Shown here one piece after another: positions 14,116-16,374 of a stretch of DNA of 16,374 nt. Each line of letters starts with the position of its first letter. Within the stretch, counting starts at the first letter, position 1. This DNA comes from an uncultured Terriglobus sp. GTDB taxonomy: Bacteria; Acidobacteriota; Terriglobia; Terriglobales; Acidobacteriaceae. The stretch covers positions 1 through 16,374 of the forward strand of contig CALMRM010000036.1 of NCBI GenBank assembly GCA_937871605.1, given 5' to 3'. A program made the position numbers and the translations under genes. The notes under the pieces were generated by a model. That model was not told the DNA's origin, did no database searches, and was given only the letters and a program-made list of their open reading frames with translations.

Positions 14116-15751
14116 GTGACCGGCCTTCCGTCATCGAGACTAGTTGTTCACTGAGAAGTAGACGTTCGATGCCAATTCCTAGACCGCTCCGATCTAAGTC
14201 TGGCGTCACATCCTGTCCCTTCGAGCCGCGGATGTGGTACTCCGGGTTGCGATTCCATCCTGTGATTCCTACAACCCCGACCTCCAGAAAGCCCGAAGGT
14301 GTCGTCAAGAAGATCTCGCGCCTGGTCGAATGCCCACCGGCGTCTACTTCGAAGAAAGAATTGCTCGCATTGTAACCGCTCGTGATCACCCATTGTGCCT
14401 TTTCGAACTGACCCGCTGGCCCATCTGTTGCGGGATCGAACGTTCCCTCAACGATCGGTAATCCCTTCAGCGAAGGAGTGATAGATGCCTCAGCAAGAGC
14501 GTCTATGATTCCCTTGAAGATCAAGAGAAGCGCTTCCGGCGGACTAATTTGATAGATGTCGAGAATGAAAAACGCTGAACGCCTCAGTAGGTTGTGCGTG
14601 TGTTCCCGTCGAAAAAGTGGGCTGATAGAGTAGAACTTCTCGGCTGAACTAGCAGCGCTCCAGATTTCCGGCTCTGTATTGAAACGGAGTTGGCCCTCAT
14701 TCTGCAGGTCGAGAACGTCGTCTTTGAAGTCGATCGGGAAAGCATCAAAGGGGTTCAGCATCACTTCGTGAAACCCTCTCGGTGTTAGAAATTCTCGGAT
14801 GTGCGTGACGGCACGTTCCGCATCCGGGTTCTCGATTCGTGCCTCGATCTCTCGAACATGACCGCGCTGCACGGCTCCCGGCCTCTGCTCCTTGGGATTG
14901 CGCCAACCGTTCTCGATTTGTACTAGCTCCGGTTTAGCTGCAATCTCCCGGTCAAGGAAGGCTTCCACCTTGCCGTGATAGCAGGGCGCGTCCAAGCACT
15001 GGTCGCCTTGCACGTCGCAAAACAGGCTGGTGTTATGACCGCTGCGGCGGGGGCAGGTGACACAAGCTCCGGCAATGGGATTTAGGGTGGGGTCTTCGCG
15101 GTCGAATGGAGCATCCGCGAGAGACAGGTAGAGGTTGGCTTGTATCCACGCACTGAGGTGCTTTGCGGGGAGCAGGTGCGGCTCTTTGTCCTGCCAGTCC
15201 TTGCGCCAGCAGTTCTCGAAGGCGGCCGCCTGATGCTCCTGCGGTAGACGGGCGATCAGGTTTGCATGGCTGGCTGTGATGTGCTCCTGCACGAATGCTT
15301 CAGCAACTTCGGGAATGAGTTGCAGCAAGCTCAGGCGTGCGTAAATGTGGCTTGCGCTCTTGCCTGACTTCTCGACCAACGCGGCTACGGCATAACCGGG
15401 CATGTCGAGTAGCCGCTGAAAGCCCTGCGCTTCTTCGTATGGGTGAACGTCCTCCCGCTGGCTGTTTTCGACCAACTGCCATTCGAGCGCCTGGGCATCG
15501 TCGGTGTCCACGATACGTGCGGGAACGGCAAACATCTCCGCAAGATGCGCGGCGCGGTAGCGTCTGGCTCCTGCAACGATCTCGAAGCCGTGATTGTTCG
15601 GTCGCACAGTGAGGGGCTGAATGAGGCCGTTGTGCTTGATAGACTCGGCAAGCTCGTACAGCTTGGCTTCATCGAAGGTACGGCGGGGGTTGGTGGTGGA
15701 CTCGTGAATTTGGTCGATGGCGATTGATTGAAATGCGCTGGAATCCTGCAT
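13982..15751 (-). CDS. ParB-family protein fused to a class II aaRS-like core
   Basis: One uninterrupted 589-codon frame starts at ATG 15751 (AAGGAG 7 bases upstream; ATG 15781 lacks a site). Residues 1 to about 305 are ParB/RepB/Spo0J: NPRRTFDEAKLYELAESI, GARRYRAA (61-68), ENSQREDVHPYEEAQGF (95-111), then a KorB-type HTH (VAALVEKSGKSASHIYARLS). A five-Cys cluster follows (C230, C233, C245, C252, C257), as seen in plasmid ParB-like proteins, probably binding metal. At about residue 308-313 (nt near 14820) the sequence changes abruptly to a class II synthetase-like catalytic domain. The last 45 or so codons overlap the symporter gene in another frame and are probably not meaningful. The ParB part should bind DNA and act in partition or plasmid gene control. 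The C-terminal replacement is unlike any ParB architecture I know. Confidence 0.82.
   Translation of the reverse strand: MQDSSAFQSIAIDQIHESTTNPRRTFDEAKLYELAESIKHNGLIQPLTVRPNNHGFEIVAGARRYRAAHLAEMFAVPARIVDTDDAQALEWQLVENSQREDVHPYEEAQGFQRLLDMPGYAVAALVEKSGKSASHIYARLSLLQLIPEVAEAFVQEHITASHANLIARLPQEHQAAAFENCWRKDWQDKEPHLLPAKHLSAWIQANLYLSLADAPFDREDPTLNPIAGACVTCPRRSGHNTSLFCDVQGDQCLDAPCYHGKVEAFLDREIAAKPELVQIENGWRNPKEQRPGAVQRGHVREIEARIENPDAERAVTHIREFLTPRGFHEVMLNPFDAFPIDFKDDVLDLQNEGQLRFNTEPEIWSAASSAEKFYSISPLFRREHTHNLLRRSAFFILDIYQISPPEALLLIFKGIIDALAEASITPSLKGLPIVEGTFDPATDGPAGQFEKAQWVITSGYNASNSFFEVDAGGHSTRREIFLTTPSGFLEVGVVGITGWNRNPEYHIRGSKGQDVTPDLDRSGLGIGIERLLLSEQLVSMTEGRSRENIESFLRLLFAVHRSLVLHLQCPSIGAIAVFLPWVQPRLGHL
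14114..14824 (-). other. Class II aminoacyl-tRNA-synthetase-like domain within the ParB fusion
   Basis: Residues about 311-546 of the fusion show the three class II signatures in order. Motif 1-like: AVTHIREFLTPRGFHEVMLNP. Motif 2: SISPLFRREH with the invariant F-R-x-E (R381, E383), followed by AFFILDIYQ, where true enzymes have EFxMLDxE. Motif 3: SGLGIGIERLLL (522-533). A GFLEVGVVGITG stretch before motif 3 recalls the PheRS-type arrangement. ATP-dependent amino-acid activation is therefore plausible. No anticodon-binding domain is present, as in synthetase paralogues such as EpmA or AsnA. GC here is about 50 percent on a hand-counted 60-base line (14581-14640), versus 63 percent in the ParB half (15181-15240). 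Confidence 0.72.
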
Positions 15752-15793
15752 GGCTGCTCTCCTTGGGCGGTTAGGCTGCATCTGCGATTGTGG

Positions 15794-15818
15794 AGCGGAC
15801 GCACTTTCCCCGTCCGCT
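15794..15818. promoter_or_regulatory. Inverted repeat upstream of parB, possible parS/operator
   Basis: AGCGGACG (15794-15801) and CGTCCGCT (15811-15818) form a perfect 8-bp inverted repeat around a 9-base centre. It lies 43 bases upstream of the parB start, in the 84-base gap after the preceding gene. No T-run follows on either strand. A ParB-binding centromere or autoregulatory site is plausible from position; this is inference. Confidence 0.35.
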
Positions 15819-15835
15819 TCGTGGCGAAAAAGGGC

Positions 15836-16252
15836 TTAGGCGCGTGGTGCTTGCTGTTGCTCGAAGGCTTCGGAGAAGCCCTGCAATCGCAGGTTGTTGT
15901 CCCACACTTTGGCGAATCGCTCGTGCTGCTGGTGCAAGTTGGCGAGGTACACGTAGTGGTCGCGCACGATGGTGCGACTCCACTGCTCTACTCCGACATA
16001 GTCGTTGCGGTAATAGAACGGGTTCAGGTGTGGCCCGTCTGCCAATCCAAGCTCGAAACACATTTCGGGGTCGCGTATGAGGTCGCCATTCTGTTCGCCG
16101 TAGTGACAGACAGAAATAGCGGGAAGCCCACATGGGCCGGACTCGTCGGTCGCCTCAATGACCAAAGCCATATACGGCGGGTTTTCGATGTTGAGGTAAA
16201 GGCCGTGGTGCCAACCTCCGGCCTGTTTGAGGATTTGAAGGATGGTCTGCAT
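15836..16252 (-). CDS. Plasmid/ICE-type hypothetical protein (DUF6908-like)
   Basis: This 138-residue soluble protein has no signal peptide or membrane segment. The middle part (LYLNIENPPYMALVIEAT, GLPAISVCHYGEQNGDL, then RDPEMCFEL) resembles a small protein repeatedly found beside partition and conjugation genes on plasmids, which I believe is classed as DUF6908. The family number is from memory and its function is unknown. Start ATG 16252 has AGGTGG shortly upstream and lies 17 bases after the stop of the preceding gene. The parB gene follows 84 bases later on the same strand, so this looks like a plasmid-backbone operon. Confidence 0.75.
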   Translation of the reverse strand: MQTILQILKQAGGWHHGLYLNIENPPYMALVIEATDESGPCGLPAISVCHYGEQNGDLIRDPEMCFELGLADGPHLNPFYYRNDYVGVEQWSRTIVRDHYVYLANLHQQHERFAKVWDNNLRLQGFSEAFEQQQAPRA

Positions 16253-16269
16253 TAGGCCACCTTCGCTAG

Positions 16270-16374
16270 TTATGCATCGGGGATAGCTTCGGCCTCGTTG
16301 CTGTTGTTGCCGGCCTTCTCCTCGACGGGCGGCTGTAGCGCGGCAAGGATGACAGCGGAGGTCTGCTGCACCAC
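16270..16374 (-). CDS. C-terminal end of an upstream gene (cut by window edge)
   Basis: A minus-strand frame is open from the window edge to TAA at 16272-16270, giving 34 residues. They start VVQQTSAVILAALQPPVEEK and end NEAEAIPDA. The Ala/Pro/Glu-rich tail, the even codon use and the 17-base spacing to the next start suggest a real gene in the same operon. Too little is present to name it. Confidence 0.5.
   Translation of the reverse strand: MVQQTSAVILAALQPPVEEKAGNNSNEAEAIPDA

Noticed and set aside
1..16374. CRISPR array, integrase, transposase or rRNA genes
   Set aside because: I looked for repeat-spacer structure, recombinase motifs and rRNA sequence on both strands and saw none. The integrases implied by the tRNA repeats must lie outside the window or be lost.

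Overview
The window looks like part of a GC-rich soil-type bacterial chromosome that carries accreted mobile DNA. The gene families and style recall Acidobacteriota, but no rRNA or other phylogenetic marker is present, so that is only an impression. Apparent core DNA lies on the left (about 1-3190, all minus strand): the start of a secreted Thr/Ala/Pro/Lys-rich protein, an MFS exporter, and a CLC-type fluoride/proton antiporter. The antiporter is preceded by a clear fluoride (crcB-motif) riboswitch.

At 3190-3236 and 6280-6326 there are two 47-bp direct repeats, 45/47 identical. They are the 3' end of a tRNA-Ala(GGC) gene, from the anticodon loop to CCA, without the 5' half. They read on the minus strand, so the intact tRNA is expected further right, outside the window. 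This is the pattern left by elements integrated in tandem at one tRNA gene. The 3.1-kb segment between them holds one tight plus-strand operon: a MarR regulator, an isochorismatase-fold hydrolase with Gly in place of the usual catalytic Cys, a small membrane protein and an MFS_3-type exporter. The last three genes are coupled by ATGA overlaps.

Right of the second repeat (6.5-11.7 kb, plus strand) are a DUF433/PIN-like (DUF5615) toxin-antitoxin pair and then the bacterial RNA-repair operon hen1-pnkp. Hen1 is intact, with its SAM and metal-binding residues. Pnkp is full length and retains kinase, phosphatase and ligase-like domains, but it has a one-base deletion inside the kinase P-loop. A 16-bp near-identical direct repeat brackets this cassette.

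From 11.7 to 16.4 kb the genes run on the minus strand and look plasmid- or ICE-derived. They are the tail of an unknown gene, a small plasmid-type protein, and a ParB-family protein whose C-terminus is replaced in frame by a class II aminoacyl-tRNA-synthetase-like catalytic core. A sodium:solute-symporter gene with two frameshifts and a polytopic membrane protein follow. The synthetase-like/symporter/membrane block has lower GC than the ParB N-terminal part and seems to have been inserted into the 3' part of parB.

The most notable points are the damaged P-loop in an otherwise complete RNA-repair operon next to a possible RNase toxin, the ParB::aaRS-like fusion with its symporter neighbours, the tandem tRNA-Ala island structure, and three frameshifts between 9 and 14 kb. 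Those frameshifts could be real decay or assembly errors.
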